Origin: Larus michahellis
Taxonomy: Eukaryota; Chordata; Aves; Charadriiformes; Laridae
Direction of reading: 5' to 3'
Assembly: GCF_964199755.1 (NCBI RefSeq)
Contig: NC_133897.1
Coordinates: 68,876,661-68,940,660, forward strand
Length of the DNA: 64,000 nucleotides
A model generated the notes under the pieces. That model was not told the DNA's origin. It searched no databases and saw only the letters and a list, made by a program, of their open reading frames with translations. This document shows, in pieces, positions 19,655 to 32,049 of this stretch. Numbering within the stretch: the first letter of the stretch is position 1; every line of letters begins with the position of its first letter. The position numbers were made by a program, and so were the translations under genes.

Positions 19655-20874
19655 CTGCTTTTTCTTGGGTTTGTTCTTGTCTTTTTAACTGGCTTTGATT
19701 GTTTTTGATTGTTTTTCGTATTTTTTCGAGTTGTTTCTTGGCCAGTCTTGCCCAAACTTCTTTGTGTCAGAGTGGAACTCTTGTGCTTGTGCAAAGGAAG
19801 AGCTGTGTGTGCACCTCGAATGTTTCCGTGGATGGGGCGTCTGCCGTCTTTGGTGCCCTGTTGCTATTGTGTGGGCACGGCCAGGGTGGGTCTGGCTTCT
19901 TCTTCAGCCACCCCTTGGTTAGCTGAGGGGAGGGCTAGCTGAGGACAGCCACCCCGCACTGGCTTTCTCATCCTCAGAGTGAAACGCTGCCAAGTCCAGG
20001 CCCCAATAACCTGGGTGGCGCTGCAGGGGAGTCCAAGAGGCTGCGGCGTTGTGCAGCGGTCTCCAGCGGTGTCTGGCGGTCTCTGACGGTCTCCGGTGGT
20101 CTCCTGTGGTCTCTGGCGATCTCCAGCGGTGCCTGGTGGTCTCCGATGGTCTCCGATGGACTCCGGCGGTTTCCAGCGGACTCCGATGGTCTCCGGTGCG
20201 AGACCACCGGAGACCGCCGGACACCACCAGTGTCTGGTCATCTCCGGCGGTCTCCGATGGTGTCCTGCGGCGGTCTCTGGTGGTCTCCGTCGCTCTCCGT
20301 CCGTCTCCAGCCATCTGGAAGGGACTCCTGCTGGTACTATGGGGCTGCCGGCCTGAAGATGGCAGCCCCTCTCCTCGCCTCTTCCCCACAGCTCTGAAAT
20401 AGAAAGCATCGAATGGTTGAGGTTGGAAAAGAAGTGGAAGCTCAAGGTGGTGCTGCCAAGTCCCCAGCTAAACCCTTTTGGTGAGGAAATCTTTGCTACC
20501 AGCCCATCTAAAGGTCGCCTGGCACAACTGGAGGCCGTTTTCTCTGTTGTCCTATCCCTGGTGACTTGGGAGAAGAGAGCAAGGGCCACCTGGCTCCAAG
20601 CTCCTCTCGGGGAGTTGTAGGGAGCGGCAAGGTCTCCTGCTGGTGCTGTGGGGCTGTCGGGCAGAAGGTGGCAGCCCCTTTCCTCTCCCTCTCCGTCTCG
20701 CTCTCCCTCTCCCTCTCCTTTCCTCTTGCCCAGGCGTGAGGGCAGAGGAGATGTCCCCCCTTGGTGAGGGGCAGGGTCTAGGGGAAGGGGAAAGCAGGGC
20801 TCCTCAGCGGCTTGAGAGCCGTCTGATCTTGCTGCGGAGCCTGCCGCGTGGCGGTGTGGATGGCCCACTTACGG

Positions 20875-21234
20875 TTAGCGTCGTCTGCGGGACTGGCGCC
20901 GCTTGCTGGGCCCTGGCTTTGCGGAGGGTCCCTGAGAGGCGGCGGGGGTCCTGCGGCGCTTTGGGCACAGTGCTGCTGGAGGCAGCCTGGCCATGGTGGA
21001 GGCGTGCCCCGTCATGGCTGCGGGAGATGGATCGACCTCCATGGGCTCTTGGTCGTCCGTGGGGGCATCGACCTCCATGGGCTCTCCCTCGTCCCTGATC
21101 TGCGGCAAGTCGACCTCCATGGGCTCTACCTTGTCCCTCTTGTGCGGTGGGTCGACCTCCATGGGCTCCACTCGCCCGCCATGGCTGCTGCTGCTGGTGT
21201 CCAGCCACTTGCGCTTTTGGGTGTGTTTGGGCAT
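20875..21234 (-). CDS. EPMEVD-repeat protein, 119 aa, Cys-to-Arg variant (copy 3)
   Basis: As copy 1, except that the C-terminal SKRCQSRRRR reads SKRRQSRRRR. Its leader contains three rather than two 22-bp minisatellite units, so the upstream open frame is 22 bp longer and shifted, but the MPKHT start and the protein are unchanged. Confidence 0.48.
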   Translation of the reverse strand: MPKHTQKRKWLDTSSSSHGGRVEPMEVDPPHKRDKVEPMEVDLPQIRDEGEPMEVDAPTDDQEPMEVDPSPAAMTGHASTMARLPPAALCPKRRRTPAASQGPSAKPGPSKRRQSRRRR

Positions 21235-21431
21235 CCTCGGGGCTTCCAAGGAGCCTCTTGTGGCTGGGCCCACCCAATGTGGGCACTCGTCCCACCCAAT
21301 GTGGGCACTCGTCCCACCCAATGTGGGCACTCGTCACTCTTTGCCGCCTCCTCCTCTCCCAAGCAGGCTTGCTGCGAGAATCTGTAGGTGCTGAGCGAGC
21401 TGTGGGCCAGCCGCAGAGGTGCCTGCTTGCC

Positions 21432-21460
21432 TAACGGCAGGCCGGTGACGTCACCAACGG
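21432..21460 (-). promoter_or_regulatory. Candidate CRE/MYB promoter (copy 3)
   Basis: CRE TGACGTCA at 21446-21453, same flanks as copy 1. Confidence 0.48.
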
Positions 21461-24400
21461 CCGCCGGTGTGGCTGGGAGGGCGGCCCAGGAGGCCCTGAA
21501 GGCCCCATTGCCCTGAAGGGCCTTTTGCTTGCCAGAGAGCAAGGCTTTTCCTGGGGCAGCGGGACTGCCCTGCAGCTGCCCTCGTGTGCCCTGGGCTCCA
21601 GCCCCCTCCTCCTGCCAGGCCTGGGGTCCCCTCAAGGCCACGGTGGCCACAGGAGGGCCATTTTCTGCCGTTTGCACTGTGTCCTTTTGCAAAAGGGCAG
21701 AGCATGGCGGCGGAATTGCAGGCCAGAGGTAGCCTGGAAAGCCCAGTTCCTCTTTTCCCCTGTTGCACTTGCCAGAAGTTGTTGCTTGAAACTTGTAGTC
21801 ATGTTCTTCACCAGCTGTAAAGCGATCCTTCTTCACAAGTGCCGCCTGGAAAGAGACACATCCCAGATTTCTCCCCCAGCAGTGCTCTCCGTCCCTGGCC
21901 TGGACCAATTGTGTCGAAAGGAGAAAATAGTTTCATTTCTGTGGCTGCTCATTTCTTGATCTCTTCACCCCCGCCCACCCCCAGCCCCGCGCCCTCTCTC
22001 TTTCTCTGAAAAAAGCAGGAGCTCCCTTGATTGTGGTCGGTGGCCTTGTGCAAAATGTCTGGCCAATGTTTTCAAAGCACACTCCTTGAGTGTAAGGAGC
22101 TCTTGAATGTACTTGCTTCCTTCTTCTGTGGTGCTGCAGAGCTGTCTGTGAAAGGCAGGAGGAGAGGTGGGCAGGTGGGTGTGTGCAGAGGCCCATGTTT
22201 AGGTGTGCTTGCCCAGCAGGTGGTTGCCAGAGCAGTGGTGGCCCCTGAGCTCTAGGAGATGTGTGGAATGGATGTCTGAAAGCCTGCTGCCTTGAGTGGG
22301 CTTTCTTGTCTTGAAAGGCAGTTGGTAGCTGAACGTTTGTGCAAACCTTTGGAGGTTGTCAGGGAAGTGTTGCAAAAGTATTTGAGAGCCGCCGTGGTCA
22401 AGGTTTTCTCTAAGCGTGATCCATTGAAGCGTTTCCTAGAGAAGTCTTTAGAGCATCTGCAGTCTCTGGAGCCTTTGCCTGTGATGCGCTTGATTTGTGC
22501 AGGTGATTTTCCGCGTTGATGCCGAGGCAAGGAGTTGGGTGGAAAGTGCAGTGAAAAGCTTTCAGTCTCGCTGAGAGAAATGGAAATAACTGATGTGCTT
22601 TTTTCCACTGCAGGGCAGGAAGAGAGGGCCCAGGGCCAGGAAGGGGGTGTTGCCTATTTGTTGGTTCTAGGTGGCTGCTTTTTCAGCACGTGCTCTAGCG
22701 TGTCTGTTGGAGGGTGGCAGATTGGATGGATCCTTGGTTTCATTCCTCTGAGAGTAACTCTTTTCAACTCCCCCCGTGCTTTTTGTCTCAAAGGATCGCC
22801 AGGTGGGACATGCATGGATTGCTCTCCGTGGCAGTGAAGTGCAGCCCCCAGAACTGCCTGCCAAGCTCCGTTGGTCCTGCCTGGCAGTGGAAGGCCATCA
22901 AATGGAGTGCAGCTAAGAGTGATGTGGAGCGCCCTGCTTCCATCGGGGAGAGCAAGGCTGCTGCTGAAGGGCCAAGCTGTCAGGCTGGTGGCCGAGCCAA
23001 GGAGCAGAAAAGAAGGATTCCCAAAAGGCCGGAGTGCTCCCTTCAGCGTGGATGGCTATGGCTTTGCACTGGGTGAGCCTGATTTCCTTCCTCTTCTTCC
23101 CTTCCTTGTCTCCCTCCTCCTTCCTTCCTTCCTCTCTTTCCTTTCCTCCTCTTGGCAGGAAGGAGAGGGAAGAGACAGCTGTTGACAGCTGCCTTCTGTC
23201 AAGAGATGCCTTTCAACTGTGGAGATGCCCTGCAGCTCTTGTTGGGGTTTGTGTTGCATTCTGCCTCCTGTATTTTCTTCCGCCCCAGAAACTTGCCTTT
23301 GCTAGGCAGCCGCTCTCGATCCTTTTGCTGGGTTTCGGTACGAGTTGCCTGCGCACTTTGGTTTTGGAGCCTTCCGTCAGGCAATCGTGGGCATGAGGAT
23401 GGCAGGTTTCCAAGTTGCCAGCTGCACTTGCTTGGGATGAGCCCCGAACATAACCCTTGGGGAGCCTTGGCTTTGTTTCCAAGCTTTCTTGGTTGCCTTA
23501 GCACGTATTTTGCACTTTTCTGTCAGCTTTTTGTTCAATGATCCCAAGGGTCTTTTCCAAGCTAAATGATTCTCTGATTCTATGTGAGGAGGGACGAGGA
23601 GTTTTGGGACTGGTTGTTGGAGCAGTTTGAAGAGTGCAGTTTCTTGTTTGTGTGCAGTGTCTTAGGGCAAAGTGAGGCTTGTCAAAGGGGCAGGTGTCTG
23701 TGTGTTTTTCCAAGAGCCTTGCTGTGCCCAAGTGAAACTGGGAGGATTCCCTGCGCAGGCTGCTCTGCCCCAACTGCCTGTCTCCCTGGGCTCCATTCCG
23801 TCCATCCCTCTAGATGTTAGAAAGCAAGCCAGCTTCCATCCCATTTTACTTTCTCGTTGAAATCCAAGAGAAAAAAGGTGGGTAATGTATGTGTAACCAT
23901 ATGTTACAGATATGTATGTGTAACCATGCATGGATGCAAATTGCCCTTGAGTACCTTTGAGGTGAGAGCGATTCTACTTCCTTGCCCTTGTGAAATCAGG
24001 AAAGTTTTTTTTCTGCTTTGTCCGAGTGTGCTTGGGTCACAGTTTCACCAACTAAGGATGGCGACAAGCTTGTGATTGGTGTGGTTCCTCCCACAAGAAC
24101 TTCCTCGTTCTTGTTTCTTGATTGCTCTGCTCTATGGAAAACTTGTTTTGCAATCCTTCACATGGTGGAAACATTAAACTTGCTGGGAAAACCTGGGAGG
24201 TGGAATAGTATGTAGTTCTTTGTTAATGTGCATGTAGCATTTGAATGGTGAAAGTGCCAGGCAAATGCTCCTTTTGAAATGTCTTTCTGTAATGGGAGGC
24301 GGTGGTCCCTGGGCAGGTCAAGCTGCAACATGCTCCCTTTGGAAGTGCCTCTCGTCATCTCTCTCCCTGTCAGCACCACTGCCGCTAGTGTTATTTCCTG

Positions 24401-24907
24401 AGTTTGTGTCCATGTGGAGAAGAAACATTCCTTTTTGAGCCTAGGCCCATGATCTGTAGATGCTGAACCTTTCTGAGTGTGCCTAAGGATTGAGTTTGTT
24501 GATGAAGAAAGCGAGAGGCTTGCTGTGTTTGTTGCTCTCCATGTCTTTCTTGCTACTCGTGCTCACAAAACAACTACAACAGATTTTCCCTTGCCCTCCC
24601 TTCCCCTTCCCTTCCTCCCCTTCCCTTCCTCCCCTTCCCTTCCTCCCCTTCCCTTCCTCCCCTTCCCTTCCTCCCCTTCCCCTTGCTTCCCAATGAGTCA
24701 AATCATGATGAGCCTGAAATGCCAGAGATTTTTCATCTCCAAAAGCACTTGCAAGGACACGCACCAGAAGGGTTACAAGTGGGAACAAGGTTTTATTGTC
24801 TTTAGCTCATATCTGTGGCAGAGCAGATGCTCACGAGCACCCTCACAAAACAAGAGCTCTCACTCCAGAACAGCCGACGACAGACACAGTCAGATGGGAG
24901 AAAACAG

Positions 24908-26832
24908 CCTTTTATTGTGGACAGAGATGAGGTGGGGGAGCCCAGGAATGGCAGGGCTTCGTCTCCTGCCAGGAAAGCGGCACCTGCAACGACAGAGTCA
25001 GAAAGCAGTGATGAAGCCAGAAAGGCAGGACTTGGTTGCCCTTTCTTTGGGAAACAGAGTCGACAAGGAGTTGTTTGTAGGCCAGAAGAGAGAGCTCTTG
25101 CGGGCATTGTCGAGGGGATGGCTCTGGCGCCGTATCCCCCTGGGAAATGCCCTTGGAGACTGTGCGTGTGCCGAGATGCGCAGCGCCCCTGTGGCACGCA
25201 GCAGAGCTCCGTGGGGAGCCCCTGGGGAGCTGCCGTGGAGTTCTTTGCAAAGGCTGAGCAGAGCAGTTTGCCCAGCTGGGCAAGATGGGCAGCAGAGCCT
25301 GGGACTCACCTGGGCTTCTCCCTCCTCTTTTTCCGTCCCCGTCTTTTGCGCTCTTCCTTCTGTTCTCTTCTTTTTGGCGTTGCCTCTCCTCGTGCCAGGC
25401 CTCTTCTCTCTTCCTTTTTCTTGGGGTTTCAGTTTCCTGGAGGGAGCCTGCAAAGCTTTCCATGGCGCAGTGGGGTTAGATAGGTCAAGGCGGCATCAGC
25501 TGGATTCCTGAGGTCTTGATGGAAGGAAAGCTGGCTCCTTTTACCTTCTTTCCTGGGAAAGGCTCTTTAGTTGTTGTGCGCATGCCGGGGAGTCTCCCGT
25601 GGTCTCTGGGGCGGTGGGAGGCAAAGCAGCGGGTGCCTAAAGCAGAAATGTTGGCGTTAGCAGTGGTGTCCCTTGCCCTACCCAAAGGCAACAGAGAAAA
25701 AATACCAGGAAGAGGCAGAGCAGCTGCTTGGACTCCTCAGGAACTCCTCCTAGACGAGACGCCTTGTGCCAGGGTTTGTGGACCTGCCCTACCTCTGCCG
25801 TTTCCCGTCTTCCCACCGGATCTACTCCTGCTCTTGCAAAGGCAACTCTGGAAAGCAAAAACCCGTGCAGCAAAGTGACTTGTGGGAAGTGGACAAGAGC
25901 TAAAGCAAAAGCCACCCAAAGCCCTGCAGCAGCTTTGCGCTCAGGCTGGGAGAACGCTCAGTCCCTCCTGCTACCTGTGGCTGTGTCCATGGCTGCTGGC
26001 GACTCCTCATCTGAGGGAGTGGAAAGGCCAGATGTCTTGGCCCCAGAGATTGCCCAGTGTTTCTCTCTCCACCAGGAAGTCCAGCAGCCCCTTGACCTGC
26101 ACACGTGAGAGCCTTGCTTTCAGGGCAGGTGTCTGAAAAGGTGTGGAGCAGCCTTTGCCACTGCTCCCCCTTGGCTCCCTGCAGAAGGCAGGCTGTGGCT
26201 GTGGGGCTGCTCTTGCAGGCAGGCAGCCCAGCAGCTTTTGCTGAAGAGAGGAGGCAGGCAGGGACGTCTGAGGCTCCAAGCTGTGATGGGCCTGGAAAGC
26301 TGCAGGCGGCTGCTCGAGACAGCGTACCTTCTCCGTCCCCTCCAGCATGGCCTCCAGCAGCAGCAGCAGCAGCAGCAGCAGGTCCTCCTGAGGTGGGCTC
26401 ATCAGGTTTGTCCCAGCGCAGATGGCCAGGTTGGTGCAGCTCCTCCTGCTGGTGGACGCGTTGCGGCGGATGTGGCGCAGGATGGAGAGGAGCCGCTTCA
26501 GGAGGAGGCCTTTGGCCGCAGGCAACTTGTGGTCCACCCTGAGGGAACAGAAGACAACGTTAAGAAAGCAGGTGTTGCCCAGAGGCATGGCCGAAGCTCG
26601 GCCAAGGCAGGTGGGAGGCAGCGGCTGTGTTGCACAGCTTTGGCGGCGCTCTGAGGCAGCGGTCAGGGCTGCTGCTCGAGAGGCAGGCTGCTGGCCACAC
26701 TTACGCTTTCAGCTCTTCCAGTTTTGCCTGCTTGCTCGTCCTCTGCAGGGCTGGCATCCCGTGCTGGTAGAGGTGGCTGACGAGGAGCTTGGTGGGGATG
26801 CTTTGGAGGAAGTTGTGCGATGGCAAGGGCTC
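24908..26832 (-). CDS. Partial RhoGAP-domain gene, ARHGAP20/TAGAP-like (copy 4)
   Basis: Same open exons and splice sites as copy 1. A G-to-A change at 25680 lies in the intron side of the tail region. No change is seen in the RhoGAP exons. Confidence 0.68.
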
Positions 26833-28052
26833 CTGCTTTTTCTTGGGTTTGTTCTTGTCTTTTTAACTGGCTTTGATTGTTTTTGATTGTTTTTCGTATT
26901 TTTTCGAGTTGTTTCTTGGCCAGTCTTGCCCAAACTTCTTTGTGTCAGAGTGGAACTCTTGTGCTTGTGCAAAGGAAGAGCTGTGTGTGCACCTCGAATG
27001 TTTCCGTGGATGGGGCGTCTGCCGTCTTTGGTGCCCTGTTGCTATTGTGTGGGCACGGCCAGGGTGGGTCTGGCTTCTTCTTCAGCCACCCCTTGGTTAG
27101 CTGAGGGGAGGGCTAGCTGAGGACAGCCACCCCGCACTGGCTTTCTCATCCTCAGAGTGAAACGCTGCCAAGTCCAGGCCCCAATAACCTGGGTGGCGCT
27201 GCAGGGGAGTCCAAGAGGCTGCGGCGTTGTGCAGCGGTCTCCAGCGGTGTCTGGCGGTCTCTGACGGTCTCCGGTGGTCTCCTGTGGTCTCTGGCGATCT
27301 CCAGCGGTGCCTGGTGGTCTCCGATGGTCTCCGATGGACTCCGGCGGTTTCCAGCGGACTCCAATGGTCTCCGGTGCGAGACCACCGGAGACCGCCGGAC
27401 ACCACCAGTGTCTGGTCATCTCCGGCGGTCTCCGATGGTGTCCTGCGGCGGTCTCTGGTGGTCTCCGTCGCTCTCCGTCCGTCTCCAGCCATCTGGAAGG
27501 GACTCCTGCTGGTACTATGGGGCTGCCGGCCTGAAGATGGCAGCCCCTCTCCTCGCCTCTTCCCCACAGCTCTGAAATAGAAAGCATCGAATGGTTGAGG
27601 TTGGAAAAGAAGTGGAAGCTCAAGGTGGTGCTGCCAAGTCCCCAGCTAAACCCTTTTGGTGAGGAAATCTTTGCTACCAGCCCATCTAAAGGTCGCCTGG
27701 CACAACTGGAGGCCGTTTTCTCTGTTGTCCTATCCCTGGTGACTTGGGAGAAGAGAGCAAGGGCCACCTGGCTCCAAGCTCCTCTCGGGGAGTTGTAGGG
27801 AGCGGCAAGGTCTCCTGCTGGTGCTGTGGGGCTGTCGGGCAGAAGGTGGCAGCCCCTTTCCTCTCCCTCTCCGTCTCGCTCTCCCTCTCCCTCTCCTTTC
27901 CTCTTGCCCAGGCGTGAGGGCAGAGGAGATGTCCCCCCTTGGTGAGGGGCAGGGTCTAGGGGAAGGGGAAAGCAGGGCTCCTCAGCGGCTTGAGAGCCGT
28001 CTGATCTTGCTGCGGAGCCTGCCGCGTGGCGGTGTGGATGGCCCACTTACGG

Positions 28053-28412
28053 TTAGCGTCGTCTGCGGGACTGGCACCGCTTGCTGGGCCCTGGCTTTGC
28101 GGAGGGTCCCTGAGAGGCGGCGGGGGTCCTGCGGCGCTTTGGGCACAGTGCTGCTGGAGGCAGCCTGGCCATGGTGGAGGCGTGCCCCGTCATGGCTGCG
28201 GGAGATGGATCGACCTCCATGGGCTCTTGGTCGTCCGTGGGGGCATCGACCTCCATGGGCTCTCCCTCGTCCCTGATCTGCGGCAAGTCGACCTCCATGG
28301 GCTCTACCTTGTCCCTCTTGTGCGGCGGGTCGACCTCCATGGGCTCCACTCGCCCGCCATGGCTGCTGCTGCTGGTGTCCAGCCACTTGCGCTTTTGGGT
28401 GTGTTTGGGCAT
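28053..28412 (-). CDS. EPMEVD-repeat protein, 119 aa (copy 4)
   Basis: Protein identical to copy 1; same stop and donor arrangement. Confidence 0.48.
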   Translation of the reverse strand: MPKHTQKRKWLDTSSSSHGGRVEPMEVDPPHKRDKVEPMEVDLPQIRDEGEPMEVDAPTDDQEPMEVDPSPAAMTGHASTMARLPPAALCPKRRRTPAASQGPSAKPGPSKRCQSRRRR

Positions 28413-28587
28413 CCTCGGGGCTTCCAAGGAGCCTCTTGTGGCTGGGCCCACCCAATGTGGGCACTCGTCCCACCCAATGTGGGCACTCGTCACTCTTTGC
28501 CGCCTCCTCCTCTCCCAAGCAGGCTTGCTGCGAGAATCTGTAGGTGCTGAGCGAGCTGTGGGCCAGCCGCAGAGGTGCCTGCTTGCC

Positions 28588-28616
28588 TAACGGCAGGCCG
28601 GTGACGTCACCAACGG
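28588..28616 (-). promoter_or_regulatory. Candidate CRE/MYB promoter (copy 4)
   Basis: CRE TGACGTCA at 28602-28609, same flanks as copy 1. Confidence 0.48.
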
Positions 28617-31600
28617 CCGCCGGTGTGGCTGGGAGGGCGGCCCAGGAGGCCCTGAAGGCCCCATTGCCCTGAAGGGCCTTTTGCTTGCCAGAGAGCAAGG
28701 CTTTTCCTGGGGCAGCGGGACTGCCCTGCAGCTGCCCTCGTGTGCCCTGGGCTCCAGCCCCCTCCTCCTGCCAGGCCTGGGGTCCCCTCAAGGCCACGGT
28801 GGCCACAGGAGGGCCATTTTCTGCCGTTTGCACTGTGTCCTTTTGCAAAAGGGCAGAGCATGGCGGCGGAATTGCAGGCCAGAGGTAGCCTGGAAAGCCC
28901 AGTTCCTCTTTTCCCCTGTTGCACTTGCCAGAAGTTGTTGCTTGAAACTTGTAGTCATGTTCTTCACCAGCTGTAAAGCGATCCTTCTTCACAAGTGCCG
29001 CCTGGAAAGAGACACATCCCAGATTTCTCCCCCAGCAGTGCTCTCCGTCCCTGGCCTGGACCAATTGTGTCGAAAGGAGAAAATAGTTTCATTTCTGTGG
29101 CTGCTCATTTCTTGATCTCTTCACCCCCGCCCACCCCCAGCCCCGCGCCCTCTCTCTTTCTCTGAAAAAAGCAGGAGCTCCCTTGATTGTGGTCGGTGGC
29201 CTTGTGCAAAATGTCTGGCCAATGTTTTCAAAGCACACTCCTTGAGTGTAAGGAGCTCTTGAATGTACTTGCTTCCTTCTTCTGTGGTGCTGCAGAGCTG
29301 TCTGTGAAAGGCAGGAGGAGAGGTGGGCAGGTGGGTGTGTGCAGAGGCCCATGTTTAGGTGTGCTTGCCCAGCAGGTGGTTGCCAGAGCAGTGGTGGCCC
29401 CTGAGCTCTAGGAGATGTGTGGAATGGATGTCTGAAAGCCTGCTGCCTTGAGTGGGCTTTCTTGTCTTGAAAGGCAGTTGGTAGCTGAACGTTTGTGCAA
29501 ACCTTTGGAGGTTGTCAGGGAAGTGTTGCAAAAGTATTTGAGAGCCGCCGTGGTCAAGGTTTTCTCTAAGCGTGATCCATTGAAGCGTTTCCTAGAGAAG
29601 TCTTTAGAGCATCTGCAGTCTCTGGAGCCTTTGCCTGTGATGCGCTTGATTTGTGCAGGTGATTTTCCGCGTTGATGCCGAGGCAAGGAGTTGGGTGGAA
29701 AGTGCAGTGAAAAGCTTTCAGTCTCGCTGAGAGAAATGGAAATAACTGATGTGCTTTTTTCCACTGCAGGGCAGGAAGAGAGGGCCCAGGGCCAGGAAGG
29801 GGGTGTTGCCTATTTGTTGGTTCTAGGTGGCTGCTTTTTCAGCACGTGCTCTAGCGTGTCTGTTGGAGGGTGGCAGATTGGATGGATCCTTGGTTTCATT
29901 CCTCTGAGAGTAACTCTTTTCAACTCCCCCCGTGCTTTTTGTCTCAAAGGATCGCCAGGTGGGACATGCATGGATTGCTCTCCGTGGCAGTGAAGTGCAG
30001 CCCCCAGAACTGCCTGCCAAGCTCCGTTGGTCCTGCCTGGCAGTGGAAGGCCATCAAATGGAGTGCAGCTAAGAGTGATGTGGAGCGCCCTGCTTCCATC
30101 GGGGAGAGCAAGGCTGCTGCTGAAGGGCCAAGCTGTCAGGCTGGTGGCCGAGCCAAGGAGCAGAAAAGAAGGATTCCCAAAAGGCCGGAGTGCTCCCTTC
30201 AGCGTGGATGGCTATGGCTTTGCACTGGGTGAGCCTGATTTCCTTCCTCTTCGTCCCTTCCTTGTCTCCCTCCTCCTTCCTTCCTTCCTCTCTTTCCTTT
30301 CCTCCTCTTGGCAGGAAGGAGAGGGAAGAGACAGCTGTTGACAGCTGCCTTCTGTCAAGAGATGCCTTTCAACTGTGGAGATGCCCTGCAGCTCTTGTTG
30401 GGGTTTGTGTTGCATTCTGCCTCCTGTATTTTCTTCCGCCCCAGAAACTTGCCTTTGCTAGGCAGCCGCTCTCGATCCTTTTGCTGGGTTTCGGTACGAG
30501 TTGCCTGCGCACTTTGGTTTTGGAGCCTTCCGTCAGGCAATCGTGGGCATGAGGATGGCAGGTTTCCAAGTTGCCAGCTGCACTTGCTTGGGATGAGCCC
30601 CGAACATAACCCTTGGGGAGCCTTGGCTTTGTTTCCAAGCTTTCTTGGTTGCCTTAGCACGTATTTTGCACTTTTCTGTCAGCTTTTTGTTCAATGATCC
30701 CAAGGGTCTTTTCCAAGCTAAATGATTCTCTGATTCTATGTGAGGAGGGACGAGGAGTTTTGGGACTGGTTGTTGGAGCAGTTTGAAGAGTGCAGTTTCT
30801 TGTTTGTGTGCAGTGTCTTAGGGCAAAGTGAGGCTTGTCAAAGGGGCAGGTGTCTGTGTGTTTTTCCAAGAGCCTTGCTGTGCCCAAGTGAAACTGGGAG
30901 GATTCCCTGCGCAGGCTGCTCTGCCCCAACTGCCTGTCTCCCTGGGCTCCATTCCGTCCATCCCTCTAGATGTTAGAAAGCAAGCCAGCTTCCATCCCAT
31001 TTTACTTTCTCGTTGAAATCCAAGAGAAAAAAGGTGGGTAATGTATGTGTAACCATATGTTACAGATATGTATGTGTAACCATGCATGGATGCAAATTGC
31101 CCTTGAGTACCTTTGAGGTGAGAGCGATTCTACTTCCTTGCCCTTGTGAAATCAGGAAAGTTTTTTTTCTGCTTTGTCCGAGTGTGCTTGGGTCACAGTT
31201 TCACCAACTAAGGATGGCGACAAGCTTGTGATTGGTGTGGTTCCTCCCACAAGAACTTCCTCGTTCTTGTTTCTTGATTGCTCTGCTCTATGGAAAACTT
31301 GTTTTGCAATCCTTCACATGGTGGAAACATTAAACTTGCTGGGAAAACCTGGGAGGTGGAATAGTATGTAGTTCTTTGTTAATGTGCATGTAGCATTTGA
31401 ATGGTGAAAGTGCCAGGCAAATGCTCCTTTTGAAATGTCTTTCTGTAATGGGAGGCGGTGGTCCCTGGGCAGGTCAAGCTGCAACATGCTCCCTTTGGAA
31501 GTGCCTCTCGTCATCTCTCTCCCTGTCAGCACCACTGCCGCTAGTGTTATTTCCTGAGTTTGTGTCCATGTGGAGAAGAAACATTCCTTTTTGAGCCTAG

Positions 31601-32049
31601 GCCCATGATCTGTAGATGCTGAACCTTTCTGAGTGTGCCTAAGGATTGAGTTTGTTGATGAAGAAAGCGAGAGGCTTGCTGTGTTTGTTGCTCTCCATGT
31701 CTTTCTTGCTACTCGTGCTCACAAAACAACTACAACAGATTTTCCCTTGCCCTCCCTTCCCCTTCCCTTCCTCCCCTTCCCTTCCTCCCCTTCCCTTCCT
31801 CCCCTTCCCTTCCTCCCCTTCCCCTTGCTTCCCAATGAGTCAAATCATGATGAGCCTGAAATGCCAGAGATTTTTCATCTCCAAAAGCACTTGCAAGGAC
31901 ACGCACCAGAAGGGTTACAAGTGGGAACAAGGTTTTATTGTCTTTAGCTCATATCTGTGGCAGAGCAGATGCTCACGAGCACCCTCACAAAACAAGAGCT
32001 CTCACTCCAGAACAGCCGACGACAGACACAGTCAGATGGGAGAAAACAG

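Larger units (their letters stand above)
14319..21508. repeat. Array copy 3 (7190 bp, longest)
   Basis: It is 31 bp longer than copies 1 and 2. This is fully explained by three extra CAG triplets (12 instead of 9, in 19168-19203) and one extra 22-bp minisatellite unit (three instead of two, near 21271-21336). It shares subtype bases with copy 2 but carries G at 18945 (GTGGCTG), otherwise seen only in copy 5. Confidence 0.97.
21509..28664. repeat. Array copy 4 (7156 bp)
   Basis: It is 3 bp shorter than copy 1 because a TCC is missing from the start of the pyrimidine tract (near 24600). It shares with copies 5 and 6 this deletion, A at 25680 (CCCTACCC) and T at 24217 (GTAGTTCTTTG). Private bases include CTTCTTCCC near 23094 and CTCCAATGG near 27361. 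Confidence 0.97.
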